In this document: positions 7,628 to 15,117 of the stretch, piece after piece
How positions within the stretch are numbered: the first letter of the stretch is position 1
Layout of the letters: each line of letters starts with the position of its first letter
NCBI GenBank assembly: GCA_024227975.1
Contig: JAAETV010000595.1
Location: forward strand, 1 to 30,717
Length of the DNA stretch: 30,717 nt
Source of the DNA: Actinomycetes bacterium
GTDB taxonomy: Bacteria; Actinomycetota; Acidimicrobiia; Acidimicrobiales; SZUA-35
Direction of reading: 5' to 3'
Made by a program: the position numbers and the translations under genes
The notes under the pieces: model-generated
What the model was told of the DNA's origin: nothing
Seen by the model: the letters and a program-made list of their open reading frames with translations, nothing else
Database searches by the model: none

Positions 7628-8680
7628 CTAGTCCGATTGGTATTCAGGCCCGATAGTGGTGGTTGCCGACATCATCGTTGGGTGTGGGCGCGGGGGTTGG
7701 GTCAGGTCCGATGACGTTTCGGTGTTGGTGGTCGGTGGCCCGAAGGATGTCCCCGAAACCGAGGCTGGGCTGGAAGTCGGTGATTCGGCAGCAAGGACAT
7801 CTGGGGCCCCGACGGAGGCCGATGACGGTGATCCATCCGGTGCGGGCTCGGTCGTCTCCGTCGTAGTGGGGGAGGCCACCTCCTCGGTGACCACATCATG
7901 GTCGTCAGGGTCCGCCGGCTGGTCATCAATATCAACGGCCGTGATGAGGATCCTTTCACCCCCTACTCGAATATCGAAAGTGCTCGCTTCGCTGGAGTTC
8001 GAATCGGCCGTCAGGTTGGAAATGCGCCAACCACTCTGGGAGCGGACGATCTGCCAGGGGCCACTCACCGACAGCTCATAATGCACCAGGGTCTGTGTCC
8101 CGATCTGGCGGGAGATCCACAGCAGGTGGCCATCGGGTAGCGACGAGGTGAACAGGTCGCCCTCGCTCCAGTCGATGGCTCGATCCAGCCGGTAGTCCTC
8201 GGCCCCCCAACCGATGAACAACTCATTGAGTCTTGTCGCCAGTACGTGGTTGGCCGGGAGCTTGCGGATCTCACGATCGGCGCCTTGCTGGGCCGTCACG
8301 ATCAGCTCGGGATGGTCTTGGCGCTGGATCAATGTCCCCAACTCTTCGATGCGGTTTGTCGCTCTGACGTCGTTGTCGACGACGGTGATGGCCTGTTCGA
8401 TGGCCCGCTTCATGGAGTACATGTGGTCTCCAGGAACCGCCGAATTGGCCGCCGTGAACGCGGTCAGCGGCAGGATCGCGAAGGCGGCCGCCGCCGCGGC
8501 CAAGCGCCAGAGGCGGGTCACGGGAAGGGTTGCAGCCGAAGTCACGGTCGGAGCCACGTGTATGGGTCGCTCCAACTCGCTGTGGATCCGCGCCAGGTGC
8601 ATGGCCCGAATGTCGTTGTCGATCGAGCGCTGCTGGCTGGCGGCCCAAACTCGGTTGGACAGGTCGTCGCTTCCTGTCAT
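7628..8680 (-). CDS. Membrane-anchored anti-sigma-like protein (DUF5667-like)
   Basis: A 350-aa protein whose start overlaps the stop of the sigma gene by 4 bp (8677-8680), implying translational coupling. Residues 1-53 are cytoplasmic and polar (RVWAASQQRSIDNDIRAMHLARIHSEL), as in sigma-binding N-termini. A single transmembrane helix lies at about 55-78 (LWRLAAAAAAFAILPLTAFTA). After it comes NSAVPGDHMYSMKRAIEQA, very like the PGDxLYxxKRxxE motif of DUF5667-type extracytoplasmic domains. The rest has a globular region to about 255 and an acidic, Ser/Thr/Pro-rich tail. Position and topology suggest an anti-sigma factor for the neighbouring ECF factor; no zinc-binding HxxxCxxC motif is visible, so that role is inferred. 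Confidence 0.75.
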   Translation of the reverse strand: MTGSDDLSNRVWAASQQRSIDNDIRAMHLARIHSELERPIHVAPTVTSAATLPVTRLWRLAAAAAAFAILPLTAFTAANSAVPGDHMYSMKRAIEQAITVVDNDVRATNRIEELGTLIQRQDHPELIVTAQQGADREIRKLPANHVLATRLNELFIGWGAEDYRLDRAIDWSEGDLFTSSLPDGHLLWISRQIGTQTLVHYELSVSGPWQIVRSQSGWRISNLTADSNSSEASTFDIRVGGERILITAVDIDDQPADPDDHDVVTEEVASPTTTETTEPAPDGSPSSASVGAPDVLAAESPTSSPASVSGTSFGPPTTNTETSSDLTQPPRPHPTMMSATTTIGPEYQSD

Positions 8681-9336
8681 CCCCCGCTCCCCTCGCTTGG
8701 GGGACGCGGCCTTCGTTGTCGTACGGCACCAAGTTGATGTCGAAGACGCCGTTCAGCACGGGTTGCCATGGCGTAGACGGCCATGCGGGAGGTACCGGTG
8801 ACCTGGGCGATCTGGTGGCCGTTGAGCCCGTCGACATGCTTCAGGTGGATAACCAGGCGTTGCTCGGGAGTGAGTAGGGACAGGGCTGCCTCGAGATGAG
8901 GGTCGAATCCGAGGTCGTAGTCATCTTCCTCGTCGACCACAGGGTGGTGCTCATCGGTGATGTCTTCCTGACGGGCCTGGGTTTGGCTAGCTTGGAGGCA
9001 CGAATAGCGGATGCTCGACAGAAGCCACGCTTCGAGCTCTACTCCGCTTGCCGGTGGCACCTCGACCCGGGCCAGCTCCAAGAAGGCGGACTGGACCGCG
9101 TCTTCGGCTTCTTGGCGGTTGTCGACGAGCCTGAGAGCCAGCCGGAAGAGCTGGTCGGCCATCAGTTCGTAGAGGTCGGAGAAAGCCTTCGGATCGCGTC
9201 CATTGACCCCAACGGCCAACTCTTCGAGACAGGAGTGGGGAATCTCTGACCCACTGAGGCCGATCTGGACATCGGCACGATAGTCCTCAGCATCATTGTC
9301 ACGGGGTGACTGGCTTTCCGCGCTACCGCTTAGCAC
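8677..9336 (-). CDS. ECF-type RNA polymerase sigma-70 factor
   Basis: A 219-aa sigma factor with region 2 at about residues 55-95 (AFSDLYELMADQLFRLALRL then DAVQSAFLELARV) and region 4 at about 150-203 (LSLLTPEQRLVIHLKHVDGL, then GHQIAQVTGTSRMAVYAMATRAERRL, a helix-turn-helix). A 36-residue acidic leader precedes region 2 and the linker between regions is also acidic. ECF factors recruit RNA polymerase to stress promoters and are usually held by a partner encoded next door, here the overlapping membrane protein. The start is GTG 9336; no clear Shine-Dalgarno is visible, and the true start could lie further downstream within the leader. Confidence 0.88.
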   Translation of the reverse strand: MLSGSAESQSPRDNDAEDYRADVQIGLSGSEIPHSCLEELAVGVNGRDPKAFSDLYELMADQLFRLALRLVDNRQEAEDAVQSAFLELARVEVPPASGVELEAWLLSSIRYSCLQASQTQARQEDITDEHHPVVDEEDDYDLGFDPHLEAALSLLTPEQRLVIHLKHVDGLNGHQIAQVTGTSRMAVYAMATRAERRLRHQLGAVRQRRPRPPSEGSGG

Positions 9337-9637
9337 ATCTCCATCGGTGATCCATCAATCATTGCCTAGCCGCCCTCCCGGGATTCGATCCTAGCGAGCA
9401 CCTTCGGAATGGCGATAGGGGAACCTTGCTCGGAGAGTGCCCGCTCAGGGGGTGAAGAAACCCAGAGTAGGCTCACAGATCACCTTGGGTCGCTGACGAA
9501 CGATGCCATGTCCAGCATGGGCCACGGTTTCTGGTATGGCCTCCTCGAACCCAGGAAGGGCCCGTTGGCTGGAGGTCAGGTTCGGACCGACGGCCAGGCC
9601 TGGTGTCGGATCGAGGGGGCCGCGTAAGGTCTCGACC
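9337..9637. other. Intergenic region between divergent sigma and aldo/keto reductase genes
   Basis: About 300 bp separate the divergent starts and should hold both promoters. I see no hairpin, repeat or convincing small gene. Short open frames here lack a ribosome site and family-like sequence. An AAGG eight bases before ATG 9638 is a weak ribosome site for the reductase. Confidence 0.5.
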
Positions 9638-10633
9638 ATGGAACAACGACCACTTGGCACCACCGGCCTCATGACCTCAGCCATTGGTTTCGGTACATGG
9701 GAGATGAGTACCACCATGTACGGCGACATCGACGTGAGCGATGCCAGCCGGGCTGTCAATGCTGCCATCGATCGCGGTATCACCCTGTTCGACACGGCCG
9801 AGGTCTACGGTCCGTTTCACAGCGAGCGGCTATTGGCCAAAGCCATCGGCAAGCGCCGAGACGAGATCGTGCTCGTCACCAAGGTCGGTTTCGAATACGA
9901 CGATGCCAGGATCGTCGGCACCAACTCCACCCACGACTACGTCGTCGAGCGGACCAACACCTGCCTCGAACGGTTGGACACCGACGTCATCGATCTGATG
10001 CTGATCCACTGGCCCGATCACGACACCCCGATGGAAGAGCCGATGACGGCCCTGGAGAAGCTCAAGACCGAGGGCAAGATCCGGTCCTACGGGGTGTCGA
10101 ACTTCAACGTCGAGATGATGGAGGAGTGCCAGCGTCATGGCACCCTCACCGCCAATCAGGTTGGCTACAACCTTTTTGATCGACGAATGGAAGCCGAGAT
10201 CCTGCCATGGTGCCAGGCCAACGGGGTCGGCTACATGGCCTACGGAAGCCTCGGGTTCGGCTTGTTGACCGGTGCCTTCGGGGCTGACGTGACTTTCGGC
10301 GAAAACGATTGGCGTCGCCGCGGCGTCGCCTTCGGGCTGCCCCTTTTTGAGCGGGAGTGGTTGGAGAAGGAGGTGCGGGTGACCGACCGTCTGGCCACTC
10401 TGGCCGCTGAGCATGGTAGGTCGCTGCCCCAGATGGCGATCAGCTGGGTCCTCGGCAATCCTGCGGTTTCGGTTGCCCTGGTCGGGATGCGCAATGAGCA
10501 GGAGCTCGATGAGAACGTGGCCGCCGCCGAATGGCAACTACCCGATGACCTGCGGGCCGCTGTCGATCGTGTCTTCACCGAAGAAGACGTACCAACCTAC
10601 GTAGACCATCCCCAACAGCTCTTCCCCGGCTAG
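9638..10633 (+). CDS. Aldo/keto reductase
   Basis: A 331-aa TIM-barrel NADPH-dependent oxidoreductase that reduces carbonyl compounds. The catalytic tetrad is visible: Asp52 and Tyr57 in FDTAEVYGPFHSE, Lys82 in VTKVGF, and His124 in DLMLIHWPD. Family signatures GKIRSYGVSNF and the C-terminal cofactor segment (ISWVLGNPAVSVALVGMRNEQELDENV) are also present. It most resembles the YajO/Tas-like group, but the substrate cannot be told. The frame is open upstream to 9503, yet family proteins start at the MEQRPLGTTGL strand, so ATG 9638 was chosen. It is convergent with the formate dehydrogenase operon; the two stop codons overlap on the CTAG at 10630-10633. Confidence 0.92.
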   Translation: MEQRPLGTTGLMTSAIGFGTWEMSTTMYGDIDVSDASRAVNAAIDRGITLFDTAEVYGPFHSERLLAKAIGKRRDEIVLVTKVGFEYDDARIVGTNSTHDYVVERTNTCLERLDTDVIDLMLIHWPDHDTPMEEPMTALEKLKTEGKIRSYGVSNFNVEMMEECQRHGTLTANQVGYNLFDRRMEAEILPWCQANGVGYMAYGSLGFGLLTGAFGADVTFGENDWRRRGVAFGLPLFEREWLEKEVRVTDRLATLAAEHGRSLPQMAISWVLGNPAVSVALVGMRNEQELDENVAAAEWQLPDDLRAAVDRVFTEEDVPTYVDHPQQLFPG

Positions 10634-11673
10634 CTCTCAGCCGCCCGCCCCCGAACCGGCTCGTTGTTGTTCGGTTCGCCGTTGACCGGCTCGCTGTGAT
10701 CTGGTTCGCTGTTGACCGGCTCGCTGTGATTTGGTTCGCCGTTGACCGGCTCGCTGTGATTTGGTTCGCCGTTGACCGGCTCGCTGTGATTTGGTTCGCC
10801 GTTGACCGGCTCAACGTAATTCCAGCCGAAGCGGCCCTTGATGCAGAGGTTGCCGGAGGTGACGGAATGGTCGGCCGGTGAGGTCGCCTTCACGATGGAG
10901 TTGTCCTGGACATGGAGCTCCAGGTTGCAGCCGACTCCACAGTATGAACAAACCGTTCGGGTGACGCTCTGATCCCCGGGGCGCCAATTGTCGGCCTGGC
11001 GGAGGTCATACTCCGACTTGAACTGGAGGGCGTTGGTCGGGCAGACGGCCACACAGTTACCACAGTAGACACAGGCTGAGTCGGGGAGGGAAGCATCGAA
11101 CTCGGTGGAAATCCGGGCCCCGAAGCCGCGGCCGACGACCGATATGGCGAAGGTGCGCTGGGCGTCGTGGCCACAGGCTTCCACACACTGGTAGCACAAC
11201 ACGCACTTGTCGTAGTCGCGCACAAAGAGGTCGTCTTGGACCCGGACCGGTTCGTTCATTCCCTCAGGTTTGGGGTAGCGGTCGGGTTCGGCTCCGTAGC
11301 GGTCGAGGTAGGGAGTGAGCTGGTCTGCTTGGGACAGATCGACCCCCGAAGCCAGGAATTCCAACACTATTTTGCGAGAGTGGCGGACCCGCTCGGAATC
11401 GGTCGAGATCACCATGTCCGACTCGGCCAGCCGCGAGCAAGCCGGAACCAGGGTGCGTGACCCTTCAACCTCGACGACGCAGGCCCGGCAGGTGTTGACC
11501 GGAGTCAGGGTGTCTCGACAGCAGATCGTTGGTGTGTCGACCCCGGCGGCGGTGCAGGCATCGAGCACCGAGGCCCCGGCCGCCACCCCAACCTCAGCCC
11601 CATCGATCGTCAGTACAACCGACATCTCAACTGTCTCCACCGCCTCCGTCTGCGTTGCCTCTGTCTCAGTCAT
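10630..11673 (-). CDS. Formate dehydrogenase iron-sulfur subunit carrying the Mo-enzyme [4Fe-4S] domain
   Basis: This 347-aa protein corresponds to the N-terminal part of large NAD-type formate dehydrogenase alpha chains. In order it has a [2Fe-2S] ferredoxin domain (about 17-95; Cys in TPTICCRDTLTPVNTCRACVV and VPAC), a linker, two [4Fe-4S] motifs (CVLCYQCVEACGH and CVYCGNCVAVCP), then the [4Fe-4S] domain that normally opens the molybdopterin chain (VCSYCGVGCNLEL ... NLCIKGRFGW). The NuoG-like HisCys3 cluster region has lost its Cys residues. The last 55 residues are a tandem EPVNGEPNHS repeat. It overlaps the catalytic gene by 8 bp and is translated after it. It should pass electrons from formate to an unidentified acceptor; no NuoE/NuoF partner is in the window. 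Confidence 0.85.
   Translation of the reverse strand: MTETEATQTEAVETVEMSVVLTIDGAEVGVAAGASVLDACTAAGVDTPTICCRDTLTPVNTCRACVVEVEGSRTLVPACSRLAESDMVISTDSERVRHSRKIVLEFLASGVDLSQADQLTPYLDRYGAEPDRYPKPEGMNEPVRVQDDLFVRDYDKCVLCYQCVEACGHDAQRTFAISVVGRGFGARISTEFDASLPDSACVYCGNCVAVCPTNALQFKSEYDLRQADNWRPGDQSVTRTVCSYCGVGCNLELHVQDNSIVKATSPADHSVTSGNLCIKGRFGWNYVEPVNGEPNHSEPVNGEPNHSEPVNGEPNHSEPVNSEPDHSEPVNGEPNNNEPVRGRAAES
10652..10822. repeat. 30-bp tandem repeat inside the formate dehydrogenase iron-sulfur gene
   Basis: About five and a half copies of a 30-bp unit lie head to tail, with clean copies at 10673-10702, 10703-10732, 10733-10762 and 10763-10792 and a partial copy on each side. Two central copies are identical and others differ by one or two bases, so the expansion is recent. 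The unit length keeps the reading frame and encodes the decapeptide EPVNGEPNHS on the minus strand. Confidence 0.95.
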
Positions 11674-13606
11674 GGGTGGCTCCGGTCAGCTTCTCGACCC
11701 GGATGGAAGCTGCTTTGAACTCCGAGGTACCCGAGCGGCGATCCCACACGTCGTTGGTCAACACGTTCGTGTCTACCAGGTCGGGGAAGTGGAAGGTGGT
11801 GAAAGTGAGGCCGGTGGGAATGTCGGGCTGGAGGCGGACATCCATCTCGATCGACCCTCGGGGCGACGACACCAGCACCCTCTCCCCATCGCTGATTCCG
11901 AGCCGCTCGGCGTCGCTGGGGTTCATGTCGAGGTCGTTGCCGTAGCGGATGGGCGATGAGATCGCCCCCGACTGCACACCGGTGTTGTACGAGTCGAGGG
12001 CCCGCCCTGTGGTGAGGCGGAGGGGGAACTCGTCGGTCAGCTCATCCTTGGGGCCAGCGTGTTCGACAACGCTGAACGGGGCTGGGTCTCGACCATCAAG
12101 ATCGGTTTCCCACAACCAGCCGTGAAGGAAGGGTGAGCCGGGATGGTCGATCGATGGGCAGGGCCACTGAAGCCCACCCTCGGCTTCGAGCCGGTCGTAA
12201 CTCATCCCAGCGTGAAGAGGGGAGAGGGATCGCAGCTCATCCCACAGCTCCTCGGGGGTGGGCTCACCCCAGGGGTGGCCCATGCGGCGGGCGATCTCAC
12301 CGATGATCTCATGGTCGTGGCGGGCTTGGCCCGGTGGGGTGACCGCAGCCCGCACCCGCTGGACCCGACGCTCGGAGGAGGTGACGGTTCCGTCGCACTC
12401 AGCCCAGGCGACCGAGGCGGGGAGGACGACATCGGCCAATTCGGCCGTTCGGGTCATGAAGATGTCTTGGACGACAAGCAGATCGAGGCCGGCCAGGAGA
12501 CGCCGAACGTTGGCCGCGTCGGCTTCGGAGTCGGCCGGGTTCTCCCCGAGGATGTATGCGGCCGCAATCTCATCCTTCTCCATGGCCTCGAACATCAGGC
12601 TCAGGTGGAGGCCGGGTTCGGGGGGAAGGTCGCAACCGTAGAGGGCCTCGAACTTGCGTCTGGCCTCAGGGTCGGCCACATCCTGGAAACCTGGCAACTT
12701 GTTGGGTAGGGCGCCCATGTCGCCCCCACCCTGCACATTGTTCTGACCTCGAATGGGCACCAGCCCACTGCCCCAACGGCCGATGTGGCCTGTCAACAGG
12801 GCCAGGTTGCACAAGGCAAACACATTGTCGACGGCATTGTGATGCTCGGTGATCCCGAGCGTCCAGAGGATCTGAGCCTTGTTGGCCCGAGCGTAGGCCT
12901 CGGCCATCTCGGCAATGGCGGCCGCCGGGACCCCAGTGAGGCGCTCCCCCTCGGCCAGGGTGTAGTGGGCCACCGATCGGGCGTAGGCCTCGAACCCCTG
13001 GGTCGAGTGGGCGATGAAGTCGATGTTGGTCAGCCCGCTGGTGATGATGTGGTTGGCCACCGTGTTGGCCATGGCGATGTCGGAGCCGACCTCGAGCCCC
13101 AGCCAGGAGTCGGCGAACTTGGCTGAGGAGGTCCGACGAGGATCGACGGCATACATCTTGGCTCCGGCGTCGATCCCGGTCAGAAGGTGATGGAAGAAGA
13201 TGGGGTGGGCTTCACGAGCATTGGAGCCCCACAAGAGGATGACATCGGTCTCCTCGATCTCGGCATAGGAGCAGGTCCCCCCACCGGCTCCGAACACTGT
13301 CGCCAGACCGACGACGCTAGGAGCGTGTCACGTTCGGTTGCAGGAGTCGACGTTGTTCGACCCAAGAGCGACCCGGCTGAACTTCTGGGCCACGTAGTTC
13401 ATCTCATTGGTTGATTTCGAGCAGGAGAACATACCGAAAGCGTCCGAGCCTCGCTCGGCCTTGATGGTGTTGAACCCGTCGGCCACCCGGGTCAGGGCGT
13501 CGTCCCAAGTCGTCGGTCGTAGGGCCCCGTCGATCCTCACGAGGGGAGTCGTCAGTCGCGGTTTGGTCGCCGAGAGGCGACGGTAGTCCTTCTTCTCGGT
13601 GCGCAT
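11666..13606 (-). CDS. fdhA: Selenocysteine-containing formate dehydrogenase catalytic subunit (in-frame TGA)
   Basis: A 646-residue molybdenum (or tungsten) bis-pyranopterin enzyme that oxidises formate to CO2. The TGA at 13328-13330 falls at residue 93 within NNVDSCNRT-U-HAPSVVGL, the known active-site Sec/Cys position followed by the conserved His. The frame continues unchanged through TVFGAGGGTCSYAEIEETDV, ILLWGSNAREAHPIF, LGITEHHNAVDNV and RGQNNVQGGGDMGALP to a C-terminal cofactor-capping domain (PLRLTTGRALDSYNTG). A SECIS-like hairpin lies 18 nt after the TGA. It starts at ATG 13606 (MRTEKKDYRRLS); the preceding [4Fe-4S] domain usual in this family is missing here and is encoded by the next gene. 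Without Sec insertion the product would be a useless 92-residue peptide. Confidence 0.92.
13299..13315 (-). promoter_or_regulatory. SECIS-like hairpin of the formate dehydrogenase gene
   Basis: On the minus strand GUCGUC-GGUCU-GGCGAC forms a 6-bp stem (one G-U pair) closed by the loop GGUCU. The loop starts 18 nt downstream of the UGA at 13328-13330. Loop sequence and spacing are identical to those of the AhpD-like gene in this window and to the E. coli fdhF element as I recall it. Confidence 0.8.
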
Positions 13607-13697
13607 AGGGCCAAGTGTCGCACAACCATGCGACGAAGTACCGACGTCTTGGGCCGGGGCGCAGAAGGCCAACGCCGCGCTCCGGAGGGTGGAGGCG

Positions 13698-14993
13698 CTA
13701 GGACACCGTTGGTTCGGTGTTGAGGGTGTCGGCTGATCGGTGGCCGATCGAGCGGGCCCGTAGCCAGCTGAGGCCGATCATCGTGGTCATGATGGCGGCG
13801 ATGATTCCGACCACGAAGAGGGTCTGGCGGACCCCGATCCAGTCGGCCATCGCCCCCCACACGGGGGCCAGCAGAGCTTGGGATCCGAATCCCATCATGG
13901 CCAACGACATGACCCGTCCGTGGTAGGCGCGATCGGCGCTCGACATCAGGATGGCATTGTCGACCAGCATGAACCCCGACCGTCCGATCCCGAGGGGGAT
14001 CCCGGCCATCACGGCAAGGACGTAGGTTGGGGCGAGCGAGATCAGCACGAACCCTACGGCCATGGTGAAGCCCATGGTCAAGAGAGCGATCCAGGCCCAC
14101 TGGGTGCCGACCACACCGGCCAGTTGGAGGTTCACCACCAACCCTGCGATGGCAAGGACCAAGAAGATGACGCCGATGTCGCTAGGGGAATGGTCGAGCT
14201 CCTGGGATAGCAGGCCCGGCAACAGGGTCTGGAAGGCGAACCCGCAGATGACCATGCCGACGAAGCCGAGCCATAGGGTGCGCAGCTTCAGGTCGCTCCA
14301 GACATAGTTGATCCCAGCGGCCAGTTCGGCTCGGATGGAACGCTGCTGGGTTGACCCGGGTTCGGTGTTGGGGAGCGATGAGGTAAGGGGCAGCACGATC
14401 ACAAATACCGACGCCATGACGAGGTAGGTACCCCCGATCCCGACCCAGGTGCCGACGAGGATGGCGATGAACAGGGGGCCGGCAACCTGGGAGATGTTCT
14501 GAGCGATCTGTTGGAGGGCAATGGCGTTTGGCAGTGATGTCGCCGGTACCAATTCTGCCACCCAGGCCTGGCGGGCCGGGCCCATGAAGGCGAAACCGAG
14601 CCCCATGATCAGGGTCGTACCGGTCAGGATGGGGATCGTGATCCGGTCGGTGACGATGAGGATGCCGGTGACCAGGATCACGGCCGCTGGCACTGCCTGG
14701 CCGGTGAGGACGAGGGCCTTCTTGCGGAACCGGTCGGCGATGACCCCACCGATGGGGGAGACGATGAACATGGCGATACCAGAGCCCATCTGGGCGAATC
14801 CAGCGGCCGCGTTGCTGCCCGTGATCTCGAAAGCGACGCTTGGCACCAACATGAACGACATCATGAAGGCGGTGGTGGCCAGCATCGAGCCAGACCACAG
14901 CATTCGGTATTCACGGTGCGTCAGCGCAGCGAACGTACCGCTGAAGAAACCCATTTGAGCCAGGCTACGACGGACCCCCCGAGCGGACCCCAT
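13698..14993 (-). CDS. MFS transporter, probable drug/metabolite exporter
   Basis: A protein of about 431 aa with some twelve hydrophobic helices, of the major facilitator superfamily MFS_3 type (EntS-like). Visible motifs are GGVIADRFRKKALVL (the loop 2-3 motif, GxxxDRxGRR-like) and, at the equivalent position of the second half, LMSSADRAYHGRVMSLAMMGFGSQ. It opens TFAALTHREYRMLWSGSML, typical of this subgroup. The substrate cannot be predicted. The start is uncertain: ATG 14993 has an AGGA-like site just upstream, GTG 15026 extends it by 11 residues and ATG 14954 shortens it by 13. It lies upstream of the formate dehydrogenase gene on the same strand, about 90 bp away, and is divergent from the CoA-transferase. 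Confidence 0.85.
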   Translation of the reverse strand: MGSARGVRRSLAQMGFFSGTFAALTHREYRMLWSGSMLATTAFMMSFMLVPSVAFEITGSNAAAGFAQMGSGIAMFIVSPIGGVIADRFRKKALVLTGQAVPAAVILVTGILIVTDRITIPILTGTTLIMGLGFAFMGPARQAWVAELVPATSLPNAIALQQIAQNISQVAGPLFIAILVGTWVGIGGTYLVMASVFVIVLPLTSSLPNTEPGSTQQRSIRAELAAGINYVWSDLKLRTLWLGFVGMVICGFAFQTLLPGLLSQELDHSPSDIGVIFLVLAIAGLVVNLQLAGVVGTQWAWIALLTMGFTMAVGFVLISLAPTYVLAVMAGIPLGIGRSGFMLVDNAILMSSADRAYHGRVMSLAMMGFGSQALLAPVWGAMADWIGVRQTLFVVGIIAAIMTTMIGLSWLRARSIGHRSADTLNTEPTVS

Positions 14994-15117
14994 CCGTTCC
15001 TGATCGAGCCGCCTGAAGGCCGTCACATACCCTTACTCGGAGGGGGCGAGTAGCGTGGACGCGGAGTCGAGTGGACTGGGCCGGCTTGGCCAGTCGCTCA
15101 TTGAAGGGGGTTCGACG

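Noticed and set aside
9409..9627. A 72-codon plus-strand frame upstream of the aldo/keto reductase
   Set aside because: No ribosome site, no family resemblance, and its composition fits intergenic DNA.
10652..10822. Regular 30-bp repeats that could be taken for a CRISPR array
   Set aside because: The units are directly adjacent without unique spacers and keep the reading frame of the formate dehydrogenase iron-sulfur gene, so this is a coding tandem repeat.
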